Shown: one piece after another, positions 1-9,531 of the stretch
Position numbering within the stretch: the first letter of the stretch is position 1
Layout of the letters: the number at the start of each line of letters is the position of its first letter
From: Pseudonocardia kunmingensis
GTDB taxonomy: Bacteria; Actinomycetota; Actinomycetes; Mycobacteriales; Pseudonocardiaceae
Length of the DNA: 64,000 nt
NCBI RefSeq assembly: GCF_006716445.1
Contig: NZ_VFPA01000005.1
Span: 62,001-126,000 of the forward strand
Reading direction: 5' to 3'
The notes under the pieces: generated by a model
The model's database searches: none
What the model saw: the letters and a program-made list of their open reading frames with translations, nothing else
What the model was told of the DNA's origin: nothing
Translations under genes and position numbers: made by a program

Positions 1-1209
1 CGCCAGCACGCCCATCGTCGCCTGGACGACGAACACGCCGAGCAGGAGCAGGATCGGCACCGTCCAGGAGCCCGTCAGGTCGTGCAGCGCCCCGACCGCG
101 AACGGGCCTGCGGCCGCACCGACGTAGCCCACGCACTGCGCCATCCCCGACAGCTGGGCGGCGTGCGCGGCGTCGGGGGAGCGGAGCACCATCAGCGTCA
201 GCGAGAGCCCGAGCGCGGCACCCTGCCCGACGCCGAGCACCGCCATCGACACGACCTCCGCCCCCGGCAGCAGGAGGACCCCGAGCAGGCCGAGCGCGGC
301 CACGGCGGTGAGCCCGGCAGCGACGGCGCGCTGCCGGCGCAGGCGGGTGGCCAGCACCGGCGCGGCCATCGAGCCGCTGAGCCCGGTGACGCTGGCGAAG
401 GCGAGGAGCCAGCCCGCGGTGGCCGGGTCGAATCCCCGGTCGACGAAGATCGCGGGCAGCCACGCGGAAGTGGCGTAGAAGCCGAGCGACTGCAGGCCCA
501 TGAAGGCGGTGACCTGCCACGCCAGCGGGCTGCGCCACAGCGGGCGGACGTGCGCCTCGCGCACGCCGCGGGCGCGGTCCACCCAGCGCACGTGGGGCAG
601 CCAACACAGGAGGGCGACCAGGGCGAACGCGCCCCAGAGCGCGAGCGCGCCGCGCCAGTCCACGCCCAGCGCCCTGGCCACCGGCACCGTGGTCCCGGCG
701 GCCAGGGCGCCACCGGCCGAGATCGCCATCGAGTAGATGCCCGTCATGGAGCCGGTGCGGTGCGGGAAGTCCCGCTTGATCAGCCCGGGCAGGACGTTCC
801 CGAGCGCGATCGCCGAGCCGACGAGTACCGTTCCGGCGAACAGGGTGGCGGTCGGGCCGCTCGACCGGAGCGCGATCCCGAGGCAGATCAGCACGAGCGC
901 GCCGAGCAGCGTGCGCCCGATGCCGAAGCGCCGGGCGAGGCGGGGCGCCGCCGGGGCGAGCAGCCCGAAGCACAGCACCGGCAACGCCGTGAGCACCCCG
1001 GACGCCGTGGCCGAGAGCCCGACGCTGCGCTGGATCTCCGGGAGCACCGGGGCGAGGCCGACCACGGCGGGCCGCAGGTTGGCCGCGACGAGCACGATGG
1101 CGGCGGCGAACCACCAGGTCGCGCGCGCTCGCGGCCGGGCGAGGACGTCGGCCAGCGCGTTCACCGGAGCGCCCGCAGCGCAGTCACGACCACCGAATGA
1201 GCCTAACAT
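1..1209 (-). CDS. MFS transporter, CynX/NimT type (3' end cut by the window)
   Basis: Polytopic membrane protein, 403 codons visible and still open at base 1. The N-terminal region has a hydrophobic first helix followed by ANLRPAVVGLAPVLPEIQ, the signature of CynX/NimT-type major facilitator permeases, which move small organic anions or drugs. I chose the ATG at 1209 because GAAAGG lies just upstream and it starts one base after the methyltransferase stop; GTG at 1164 is an alternative. It is the last gene of a reverse-strand run SDR, methyltransferase, pump, so an exporter for the product modified by those enzymes is an inference. The family is about 400 residues long, so little is missing. 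Confidence 0.85.
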   Translation of the reverse strand, partial: MLGSFGGRDCAAGAPVNALADVLARPRARATWWFAAAIVLVAANLRPAVVGLAPVLPEIQRSVGLSATASGVLTALPVLCFGLLAPAAPRLARRFGIGRTLLGALVLICLGIALRSSGPTATLFAGTVLVGSAIALGNVLPGLIKRDFPHRTGSMTGIYSMAISAGGALAAGTTVPVARALGVDWRGALALWGAFALVALLCWLPHVRWVDRARGVREAHVRPLWRSPLAWQVTAFMGLQSLGFYATSAWLPAIFVDRGFDPATAGWLLAFASVTGLSGSMAAPVLATRLRRQRAVAAGLTAVAALGLLGVLLLPGAEVVSMAVLGVGQGAALGLSLTLMVLRSPDAAHAAQLSGMAQCVGYVGAAAGPFAVGALHDLTGSWTVPILLLLGVFVVQATMGVLA

Positions 1210-1210
1210 C

Positions 1211-2242
1211 CTACCTTTCGGCGGCCGCGAGGCGGAACTCCAGGAGGCAGCGCTGGTCGGACAGGTCGGTCACGACGTCGAGGACCAGACCGTGGACCGA
1301 GGCCAACGCGTGGAACTCGTCGACCCGGCGCTCCCGGCCGCCGAAGATCGCGAGCATCGCCAGGTCGAACTCGGTGGCGGCGCGTCGCCCGCCGACCGGT
1401 TCGACGACCAGGACGCGGCCCGTCGGCGAGACGGCCTCGACGCAACGCCCCAGGATCCGGTGGGCATCGTCGTCGCCCCAGTCGTGCAGGATGTCGCACA
1501 GCAGGTAGGCGTCCGCCCCGTGGGGGAGCGGGTCGAAGAAGCTGCCCGCCGTCACGCGGGCCCGGTCCGCCACCCGGTGCGCCTCGAAGGTGCGGCGCGC
1601 ACCCGCCGCGGTCGGTTCGAGGTCGACCAGGTGGCCGCGCACCCCGGGATAGGCGGCCAGGATCGCGGCGAGGAGGGTGCCGCGACCGCCGCCGACGTCG
1701 ACGACGGTGGGGTAGCGGCCCCAGTCGTGGCCGGCGACGATCTGCGGGACCTGCTCGCGCAGCCGGTCGGTCATCTGCTGGTCGAACGACTCGCGCAGGT
1801 GCGGGTGCCGGCGCAGGTCCGCCCAGAAGTCCTGGCCGAAGCGGCGCGGGTAGGCGGCGGCGCCGGTGGTGATGCTGTGCAGGAGCTCGACGAACGCCAT
1901 CTCGGCGCGCCCGCCGGCCATGTCCAGGTGCAGGAAGTTGGTCAGGCCGTTGCCGGCGTCGACGCACAGGGCCGCCCCGTAGCCGGTGGTGCGGTACCCC
2001 GCGGGGGCGCGCTCGACGATCCCGAGGGTCGCGAGGTGGCCCAGCAGCAGGTCGAGCGCCTGCGCCGACACGTCCAGCTCGGCGGCGACCTGCGCGACGG
2101 CGGCGCCGTCACCGTGCAGCCGGTCCGGTAGGCCCAGGGTCACCGCCACGCGCAGGGCCATCGGCGTGGCCAGGCCGGCGAGCGTGCGGATCGCGGAGAC
2201 GTCGTGATCGGTCACGAAGGTCAACCGTGGCACGACCGTCAA
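1211..2242 (-). CDS. SAM-dependent O-methyltransferase (acetylserotonin/hydroxyindole type)
   Basis: About 343 residues with an N-terminal winged-helix dimerisation domain (roughly residues 15-100) and a C-terminal Rossmann domain with the SAM-binding motif VVDVGGGRGTLL. This is the layout of the small-molecule O-methyltransferase family 2 used in secondary metabolism. The late motif DILHDWGDDD matches the conserved acidic/Trp region near the catalytic His of the family. The annotated start is TTG; GTG codons at 2233 or 2215 are possible and no strong ribosome site decides. It lies between an SDR and an MFS pump on the same strand, with gaps of 15 and 1 bp, so co-transcription is likely. Substrate unknown. 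Confidence 0.85.
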   Translation of the reverse strand: MTVVPRLTFVTDHDVSAIRTLAGLATPMALRVAVTLGLPDRLHGDGAAVAQVAAELDVSAQALDLLLGHLATLGIVERAPAGYRTTGYGAALCVDAGNGLTNFLHLDMAGGRAEMAFVELLHSITTGAAAYPRRFGQDFWADLRRHPHLRESFDQQMTDRLREQVPQIVAGHDWGRYPTVVDVGGGRGTLLAAILAAYPGVRGHLVDLEPTAAGARRTFEAHRVADRARVTAGSFFDPLPHGADAYLLCDILHDWGDDDAHRILGRCVEAVSPTGRVLVVEPVGGRRAATEFDLAMLAIFGGRERRVDEFHALASVHGLVLDVVTDLSDQRCLLEFRLAAAER

Positions 2243-2257
2243 CCGGATAACGGCGGG

Positions 2258-2980
2258 TCACCGGGTCGTGCGCTCGCCGCCGTTGACCGCCACCACCTGC
2301 CCGGTGATCTGCCGAGCGCCGGGAGAGGCGAGGAAGGCCACGGTTGCGGCGATGTCGTCGGGCCTGCTGGGCCGGCGGGTGGCGGCCGCGCCGATGAGCG
2401 CGCGACGCCGCTCGTCGGTCAGCCGGTCGCGGAAGAACTCGGTGTCGGCGACGTAGCCCGGGGCCAGGGTGTTCACGGTGACGTCCCCGGGGCCGAGCTG
2501 GGCGGCGAGGTCGACGGTCCACGACGCGAGCCCTGCCTTCGCGGCCCCGTAGGCACCGGCGCCCTTGTCCGCCGCGATCGAGCCGATGTTGACGACGGCG
2601 CCGCCGGGCCGGAGCCGGTCGCGCAGCGCGGTGGTGACGAGGACGGCGGAGAGCAGGTTGGCCTCGAGGTTGGCCCGCCACGCGGCGGCGACGGCAGCGA
2701 GGTCGGCCGGTTCCCCGCGGTCGAAGTCGGTGTTGCCACCCGCGTTGTTGACGAGCACGTCGACCCGCTCGGGGATGCGGTCGAGGGCCCCGGCGACAGC
2801 GGCCGGATCGGTGGCGTCGAAGGCGACGGCGGTGGCCCGCTCGCCGAACGCGGCCGCGGCCTCGTCCAGCAGCTCACGGCGACGTCCGGTGAGCACGACG
2901 TGGTCGCCCTCGCCGTGCAGGCGGGACGCGATCGCGTGACCGATGCCCGTGGCGGCTCCGGTGACGACGGTGATGCGCAT
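2258..2980 (-). CDS. SDR family NAD(P)-dependent oxidoreductase
   Basis: A 240-residue classical short-chain dehydrogenase. The cofactor motif TGAATGIG is at residues 7-14, NNAGG follows at about 75, and the catalytic Ser plus YGAAK pair is near 125-143. Length and motifs match FabG-like reductases. The ATG at 2980 has GGGGAG just upstream. It is the first gene of the reverse-strand operon with the O-methyltransferase and MFS pump and diverges from a MarR regulator over a 60-bp gap holding an inverted repeat, so MarR control is likely. The substrate cannot be read from sequence. Confidence 0.88.
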   Translation of the reverse strand: MRITVVTGAATGIGHAIASRLHGEGDHVVLTGRRRELLDEAAAAFGERATAVAFDATDPAAVAGALDRIPERVDVLVNNAGGNTDFDRGEPADLAAVAAAWRANLEANLLSAVLVTTALRDRLRPGGAVVNIGSIAADKGAGAYGAAKAGLASWTVDLAAQLGPGDVTVNTLAPGYVADTEFFRDRLTDERRRALIGAAATRRPSRPDDIAATVAFLASPGARQITGQVVAVNGGERTTR

Positions 2981-3003
2981 ACACTCCCCTTCTCGATTCA
3001 GGC

Positions 3004-3021
3004 CTAAAGTTTAGCACTAAA
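3004..3021. promoter_or_regulatory. Overlapping inverted repeats, probable MarR operator
   Basis: CTAAA-G-TTTAG is followed directly by CA-CTAAA, giving two overlapping palindromes in the 60-bp gap between the divergent SDR and MarR genes. It is the only AT-rich stretch nearby. MarR proteins commonly bind such sites to repress themselves and the divergent operon. Function is inferred from position and symmetry. Confidence 0.6.
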
Positions 3022-3040
3022 TTCGACAGGGGAGCGGCAC

Positions 3041-3598
3041 ATGGCAGGGGAGCCCGTTGACCAGGTGGACGCGATCACCGCCGCCTGGGCGCGTGAGCGG
3101 CCGAACATGCCCACCGACGGCATCGCACTGGTGTCGCGGACGTGGCGACTGGCCAAGCTGTTCGGTGAGCAGCGCCGGCGGGTTCTCGCCGAGGCGGGCG
3201 CCGACCAGGCGACCCTGGACCTGCTCTCCGTCCTGCGGCGGGCCGGAGCCCCGTACGAGCTCGCGCCCGGCGAGATCGCCCGGCGATCGATGGTCACCGC
3301 CGGGGCGATCTCGCAGCGCCTCACCCGCGCCGAGCGCGACGGCCTCGTCGAGCGCACCCGGGAGCCCGGCAGCCGCTACGCCACGGTGCGACTGCTGCCG
3401 ACCGGCCACGAGCTCGTCGACCGGCTCGTCGGCCGCATCGCCGATCTCGACACGGATCTGGTGGCCGGTCTGACCCCGGCGCAGCGCGGCGAGTTCGACG
3501 ACCTGCTGCGCGTGCTGATCGACGACCTGGAACGCCGGTACGGACCCGCCGTCATGACCCAGGTGGGCAGCGAGAGGGAGGAGCCGCCGTCACGATAA
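3041..3598 (+). CDS. MarR family transcriptional regulator
   Basis: A 185-residue winged-helix protein. The LSVLRRAGAPYELAPGEIARRS segment and the recognition helix GAISQRLTRAERDGLV (about residues 85-100) match MarR, followed by the wing with R-E-P-G-S-R. ATG at 3041 has AGGGGAGCGG upstream. It is transcribed away from the SDR/methyltransferase/MFS operon, the usual geometry for a MarR repressor answering to a small aromatic ligand and controlling an efflux or detoxification operon. Ligand unknown. Confidence 0.88.
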   Translation: MAGEPVDQVDAITAAWARERPNMPTDGIALVSRTWRLAKLFGEQRRRVLAEAGADQATLDLLSVLRRAGAPYELAPGEIARRSMVTAGAISQRLTRAERDGLVERTREPGSRYATVRLLPTGHELVDRLVGRIADLDTDLVAGLTPAQRGEFDDLLRVLIDDLERRYGPAVMTQVGSEREEPPSR

Positions 3599-3648
3599 CT
3601 GTCATAACGTCGATTATCGGCTCAGCACGACAGGCAAGATCTGCAGTA

Positions 3649-6045
<2,397 letters not shown>

Positions 6046-6082
6046 CAAGTCTCCATCTCGTGCGGGGATCGCCGGTCGCTCG

Positions 6083-6301
6083 TCATACCTCGGTCGCAGC
6101 ACGCTGCCCGCTGCGCGACCTGGCGGTGTAGGGCAGCGCGAAGAGGTACAGGCCGCTGGCCATCAGCAGGGTCAGCGGGAGCAGCGGCAGGTAGAACACC
6201 CAGAAGGGCAGGACCCCGGTCAGGGTCACGAAGCAGACGACCACGGTCAGGGTGAACGCCATGGACACCCAGCGGTGGAACTGGCGGATGCGCCTGCTCA
6301 T
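6083..6301 (-). CDS. Small two-helix membrane protein
   Basis: A 72-residue protein with two predicted transmembrane helices (about residues 13-32 and 35-56) and a basic C-terminus. Its ATG lies five bases after the stop of the upstream VOC gene, and the UvrA-like gene follows 37 bp downstream, so it is probably cotranscribed. I do not recognise a functional family; a conserved actinobacterial hypothetical membrane protein is the safest description. Confidence 0.65.
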   Translation of the reverse strand: MSRRIRQFHRWVSMAFTLTVVVCFVTLTGVLPFWVFYLPLLPLTLLMASGLYLFALPYTARSRSGQRAATEV

Positions 6302-6305
6302 CGGG

Positions 6306-6716
6306 TCACCGCACCTCGAAGATGCGGATCATGTTGCCGGCGGGGTCGCGGAAGGCGCAGTCGCGGACGCCCCACGGCTGGTCGGTCGGCTCCTGGACGA
6401 CCTCGGCGTCACCGGCCTGCAACCGCTCGAAGGTGGCGTCGAGGTCCTTGCTGGCCAGGTTGATCCCGGCGTAGGTGCCCTTGGCCATCATCTCGGCGAC
6501 GGTGCGGCGCTCGTCCTCGGTGATGCCGGGGTCGGCGGCCGGCGGGGTGAGGACGATGGACGTGTCGGGCTGGCCGGGAGGGCCGACCGTGAGCCAGTGC
6601 ACGCCGCCGTACTCGACGTCACCCCGCACCTCGAACCCGAGCGTGTCGCGGTAGAAGGCCAGCGAGGCCTCGTGGTCGTCGTGCGGGAGGAAGGCCTGGT
6701 GAATGGTGAGGTCCAT
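6306..6716 (-). CDS. VOC (glyoxalase/bleomycin-resistance) family protein
   Basis: 136 residues with the paired beta-alpha-beta-beta-beta modules of the vicinal-oxygen-chelate fold: LPHDDHEASLAFYRDTLGF near the start and WGVRDCAFRDPAGNMIRIFE at the end, where the final E and H-like positions bind metal in active members. Start taken at ATG 6716, after the stop of the AraC gene at 6722; an upstream in-frame ATG at 6794 only adds non-homologous residues inside that gene. AraC-VOC gene pairs recur in actinobacteria. Substrate unknown. Confidence 0.82.
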   Translation of the reverse strand: MDLTIHQAFLPHDDHEASLAFYRDTLGFEVRGDVEYGGVHWLTVGPPGQPDTSIVLTPPAADPGITEDERRTVAEMMAKGTYAGINLASKDLDATFERLQAGDAEVVQEPTDQPWGVRDCAFRDPAGNMIRIFEVR

Positions 6717-6721
6717 GGCGC

Positions 6722-7171
6722 TCACGCTAGGTGCGGCGCGGGAGCCGGTGCTTCTCGATTCCTGACCGGTCTGGTCACCTTCTTGGCCACGCACGGCGCC
6801 ATCCCGGCGATCGCGTCCGACACCTCGCGCCGGTAGACGCTGGGCGGCACGCCGACCAGCTCGGTGAAGCGCGTGCTGAAGGTGCCCAGCGACGAGCAGC
6901 CGACGGCGAAGCAGACCTCGGTGACGCTGAGGTCGCCCCGGCGCAGCAGCGTCATCGCGCGCTCGATGCGCCGCGTCATCAGGTAGGAGTACGGCGACTC
7001 GCCGTAGGCGCGCCGGAACTCACGGCTCAGGTGCCCGGCGGACATGTGCGCGCCGCGCGCGAGCGCCTCGACGTTCAGCGGCTGGGCGTACTCCCGGTCG
7101 ATCCGGTCGCGGACGCGACGCAGCCGCGCGAGGTCGCGCAGGTGCTGCGCCGCGGTGGGCGTGCTGGTCAC
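6722..7171 (-). CDS. AraC family helix-turn-helix regulator (DNA-binding domain only)
   Basis: 149 residues made almost entirely of the AraC double helix-turn-helix: first HTH around LNVEALARGAHMSAGHLSREF, second around LSVTEVCFAVGCSSLGTFSTRF, closing with GVPPSVYRR. There is no separate ligand domain. The GTG start at 7171 opens the run AraC, VOC, small membrane protein, so it probably controls its own operon. Confidence 0.85.
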   Translation of the reverse strand: MTSTPTAAQHLRDLARLRRVRDRIDREYAQPLNVEALARGAHMSAGHLSREFRRAYGESPYSYLMTRRIERAMTLLRRGDLSVTEVCFAVGCSSLGTFSTRFTELVGVPPSVYRREVSDAIAGMAPCVAKKVTRPVRNREAPAPAPHLA

Positions 7172-7219
7172 GTGCAGATCGTGCCATGTGCCCCGAGAGC
7201 GCGGCCTCCCCCCGGCGGG

Positions 7220-7459
7220 TCAGCCGCCGCGGCCGGTGCGCTCCTGCAGCTCGTCGATGCGCCGCGACGCCTCGGCCTTGGACAGGGAGTCCGGCGGTGG
7301 TTCCTGCCCTGCCTGCTGGGCCAGCGTGTGCAGGTACGACCGCTGCGGGCCGGTCATCGGCTCGTCGCCGGTGCTCCAGTCGTCGGGGTCCTTCGCCGCG
7401 GGCCCGGTGGCGTCCGCGGCGTCCGTGTCGGGGCGCGGTGCGGTCCGGTCTTCGCTCAT
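7220..7459 (-). CDS. DUF3072 domain protein
   Basis: A 79-residue soluble protein with an acidic disordered N-terminus (about 1-25) and the block TGDEPMTGPQRSYLHTLAQQ followed by SKAEASRRIDELQ, which is diagnostic of DUF3072, an uncharacterised actinobacterial family. It stands alone: 49 bp from the AraC gene and 55 bp from the siderophore-binding protein, all on the reverse strand. Function unknown. Confidence 0.75.
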   Translation of the reverse strand: MSEDRTAPRPDTDAADATGPAAKDPDDWSTGDEPMTGPQRSYLHTLAQQAGQEPPPDSLSKAEASRRIDELQERTGRGG

Positions 7460-7513
7460 GGCTCGAACGTATCTTCGATCCGCGGCGACCGCACGGCGGA
7501 CCGGGCCCTCGCC

Positions 7514-8563
7514 TCAGCTCTCTCCCGTGAGGAGTGTGGCCTCGAGGTCGCCGAGGACCAGCCGGGCGGCGGTCGGGCCCGCGTTGAGGTACCACGGGTC
7601 GTCGTCGACGAGCACGGCCCGGCCGTCGCGCACGGCCGGGAGCGTCTGCCAGAGCGGGTTCCCCACCGTGGCCGACGCCGCGGCCTGCTCCTCGGTGGTC
7701 GCGCCCTGCACGGAGTAGAAGATCCGGTCGCCGCCGGCGAGCGCCAGCTCCTCGGGTGAGAGGTCGCGCGACGTCGCGTCGAAGCGCTGGGGCTCGGGCC
7801 GGACGAGGCCGGCGTCCCAGGCGACGAACCCGGTGAACGAGGCGACGCCGAACACCCGGGTGCGGTCGGCGGTGACGCGGACGAACGAGACGGTCTCCTC
7901 CCCCGCGGCCGCCCCGAGCGCCGCGGCGTCCGCGGCGAAACCGTCGAGGAAGTCCTGGGCGCGCTCCTGCATCCCGAGGCTGTCGGCCAGCAGCAGGAAG
8001 TCCTGCTTCCAGTTCACCCCGGTGCCCTGCACCAGCACGGTGGGCGCGATCTCGGCGAGCACCGGGTAGAGGTCCTGCGACGCCGCCGCGTTCGCGAGCA
8101 CGAGGTCGGGTCGCAGCGCCGCGATCGCCTCGAGGTTCGGGCTCTGGCGCGAGCCGACCGACGCCACCGCCGCCAGCTGCTCGGCGTACTGGGGGAACGC
8201 CTCCTGCACGTACCGGGGCACGAGGTCGGCGTCGTCGCCGTGCGCGACCCCCACCGGCACGACGTCGAGGGTGAGGATCGCGTCGGTCTGGCCGGTCGCG
8301 ATCACGACGACCCGCTGCGGCGGCGCCGGGACGGTCGTGGTGCCACCGAAGTGCGTGACCGTGCGGGGGAAGGTGCCGTCGGGCTCGGCGGCGCCCATGC
8401 CCGTGGGGATCGCCGTGGGCCCGGGCGGAGCGACTGCCGCGGGCTCGAGCTCCTGCGGCCCGGAGGACCCCGTATGCGCGTCGGTGGGCGCGTTCGCGCA
8501 CCCGGCCAGGGTGGCGAGCGCGACGAGCACCGCACCTGCCACGACGGACGTCCGTCCGACCAC
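7514..8563 (-). CDS. Iron-siderophore ABC transporter substrate-binding lipoprotein
   Basis: 349 residues with a lipoprotein signal ending LATLAGC, a low-complexity linker, then a FecB/FepB-type periplasmic-binding fold (PQRVVVIATGQTDAILTLDVVPVGVA; later SPNLEAIAALRPDLVLAN). The start is GTG 8563: GGAGG sits five bases upstream, whereas the open frame runs back much further without homology. A DtxR/IdeR-like box overlaps the promoter. No permease or ATPase gene lies nearby, so the transporter must be completed from elsewhere. Expected role: capture of ferric siderophore at the outer face of the membrane. Confidence 0.88.
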   Translation of the reverse strand: MVGRTSVVAGAVLVALATLAGCANAPTDAHTGSSGPQELEPAAVAPPGPTAIPTGMGAAEPDGTFPRTVTHFGGTTTVPAPPQRVVVIATGQTDAILTLDVVPVGVAHGDDADLVPRYVQEAFPQYAEQLAAVASVGSRQSPNLEAIAALRPDLVLANAAASQDLYPVLAEIAPTVLVQGTGVNWKQDFLLLADSLGMQERAQDFLDGFAADAAALGAAAGEETVSFVRVTADRTRVFGVASFTGFVAWDAGLVRPEPQRFDATSRDLSPEELALAGGDRIFYSVQGATTEEQAAASATVGNPLWQTLPAVRDGRAVLVDDDPWYLNAGPTAARLVLGDLEATLLTGES

Positions 8564-8576
8564 GTGATCCTCCGAG

Positions 8577-8595
8577 AAAGGTTTGCCTAACCTGA
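8577..8595 (-). promoter_or_regulatory. DtxR/IdeR-like iron box
   Basis: Read on the reverse strand, TCAGGTTAGGCAAACCTTT matches the 19-bp DtxR/IdeR consensus TTAGGTTAGGCTAACCTAA at 15 positions. It ends about 14 bp upstream of the siderophore-binding-protein start, where an iron-loaded repressor would block transcription. Match counted by eye. Confidence 0.65.
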
Positions 8596-8661
8596 GATCG
8601 AGAGGACCATAGCAATCGGGTGGGGCCGGGGATCTCGCTGTGCGCGAGGTGGCGGGCCGGG

Positions 8662-9147
8662 TCAGCCCGCGGTCGGTGGCTGGTCCACCAGCTGCGCGAG
8701 GTAGAGCTGCTCGCCGAGCTTGTCGATGAGCTCCAGGTTCGTCTGGATGTAGTCGATGTGGTGCTCCTCGTCGGCGAGGATGTCCTCGAACAGGGTGGCC
8801 GTCGTGTGGTCGCCCTTGTCCCGGCACATCGTGATGCCCGGCCGCAGCCGGTCGACGACCTCGACCTCGATCGCGAGGTCGGACTCCAGCTGTTCGCGCA
8901 CGGTCTGGCCGATCCGCAGGGAGAAGAGGCGCTGGTAGTTCGGCAGGCCCTCGAGGAACAGGATGCGGTCGGTGATCCGCTCGGCGTGGCGCATCTCGTC
9001 GAGGGACTCCGCCCGCGTGTAGGCGGCGAGCTTGGTCAGGCCCCAGTTCTGCTGCATCTTGGCATGCAGGAAGTACTGGTTGACGGCCGTGAGCTCGCTG
9101 GTCAGTTGATCGTTGAGCAGTGCGATGATCTCGGTGTCGCCACGCAC
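8662..9147 (-). CDS. bfr: Bacterioferritin
   Basis: 161 residues, the normal length of bacterioferritin. Ferroxidase ligands are in place: E18, E51, H54 and the second pair in DEEHHIDYI near 127-131. Met52, the axial haem ligand at subunit dimers, is present in DEMRHAE. It stores iron as ferric mineral in a 24-mer shell in the cytoplasm. The upstream gene encodes its ferredoxin partner and an IdeR-like box lies between the two, consistent with iron-responsive control. Confidence 0.95.
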   Translation of the reverse strand: MRGDTEIIALLNDQLTSELTAVNQYFLHAKMQQNWGLTKLAAYTRAESLDEMRHAERITDRILFLEGLPNYQRLFSLRIGQTVREQLESDLAIEVEVVDRLRPGITMCRDKGDHTTATLFEDILADEEHHIDYIQTNLELIDKLGEQLYLAQLVDQPPTAG

Positions 9148-9230
9148 GGTGTCCTCGCTTCGTCGGCCCTGCAGGGAGCCGCAACGCTAGCGGCGCACGC
9201 ACGGGCCGGCGGAGCCAGTGTCGCCTTTGC

Positions 9231-9249
9231 GCAGGTCAGGCGAACCTCA
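9231..9249. promoter_or_regulatory. Candidate DtxR/IdeR box between bfd and bfr
   Basis: GCAGGTCAGGCGAACCTCA matches the DtxR/IdeR consensus at 14 of 19 positions and lies 84 bp upstream of bfr. In mycobacteria IdeR activates the ferritin gene from sites at such distances. The effect here is inferred. Confidence 0.5.
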
Positions 9250-9257
9250 GCGGTGAT

Positions 9258-9455
9258 TCAGGCAGTGGAGGGCAGCTCCGCGATCAGCGACGGGGCCTGG
9301 GCGGCGGCGAGGAGGACGTCGATGTGGTCGTGGCACGAGCCGCACCCGGTGCCCGCGCCACATGCGTCACCGACCTCCTCCACGGTGCGGGCACCGCGCG
9401 CGATGCAGGACCGGACCTCGGTGTCCGGCACCGCGTGGCAGATGCACACGTACAC
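9258..9455 (-). CDS. bfd: Bacterioferritin-associated ferredoxin ((2Fe-2S)-binding protein)
   Basis: 65 residues beginning VYVCICHAV, with Cys pairs C-x-C near the start and C-x2-C in GTGCGSCHDH: the four ligands of the Bfd/BFD-like [2Fe-2S] domain. Bfd reduces the ferric core of bacterioferritin through its haem so that iron can be released. Start is GTG 9455, preceded by GGAGGAG at good spacing; a longer open frame upstream is not homologous. It lies upstream of bfr on the same strand, so the two form an iron storage and release unit. Confidence 0.9.
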   Translation of the reverse strand: MYVCICHAVPDTEVRSCIARGARTVEEVGDACGAGTGCGSCHDHIDVLLAAAQAPSLIAELPSTA

Positions 9456-9469
9456 AGGCTCTCCTCCAC

Positions 9470-9488
9470 TTCGGCAAGGCAAGCCTAT
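9470..9488. promoter_or_regulatory. Candidate DtxR/IdeR box upstream of bfd
   Basis: TTCGGCAAGGCAAGCCTAT matches the DtxR/IdeR consensus at about 13 of 19 positions and sits 15-33 bp upstream of the bfd start. The weakest of the three boxes here, supported mainly by position and company. Confidence 0.4.
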
Positions 9489-9531
9489 GTTCACATCGGG
9501 GCCGGGTGGACGCAAGAACTAGCCTGAGCCC

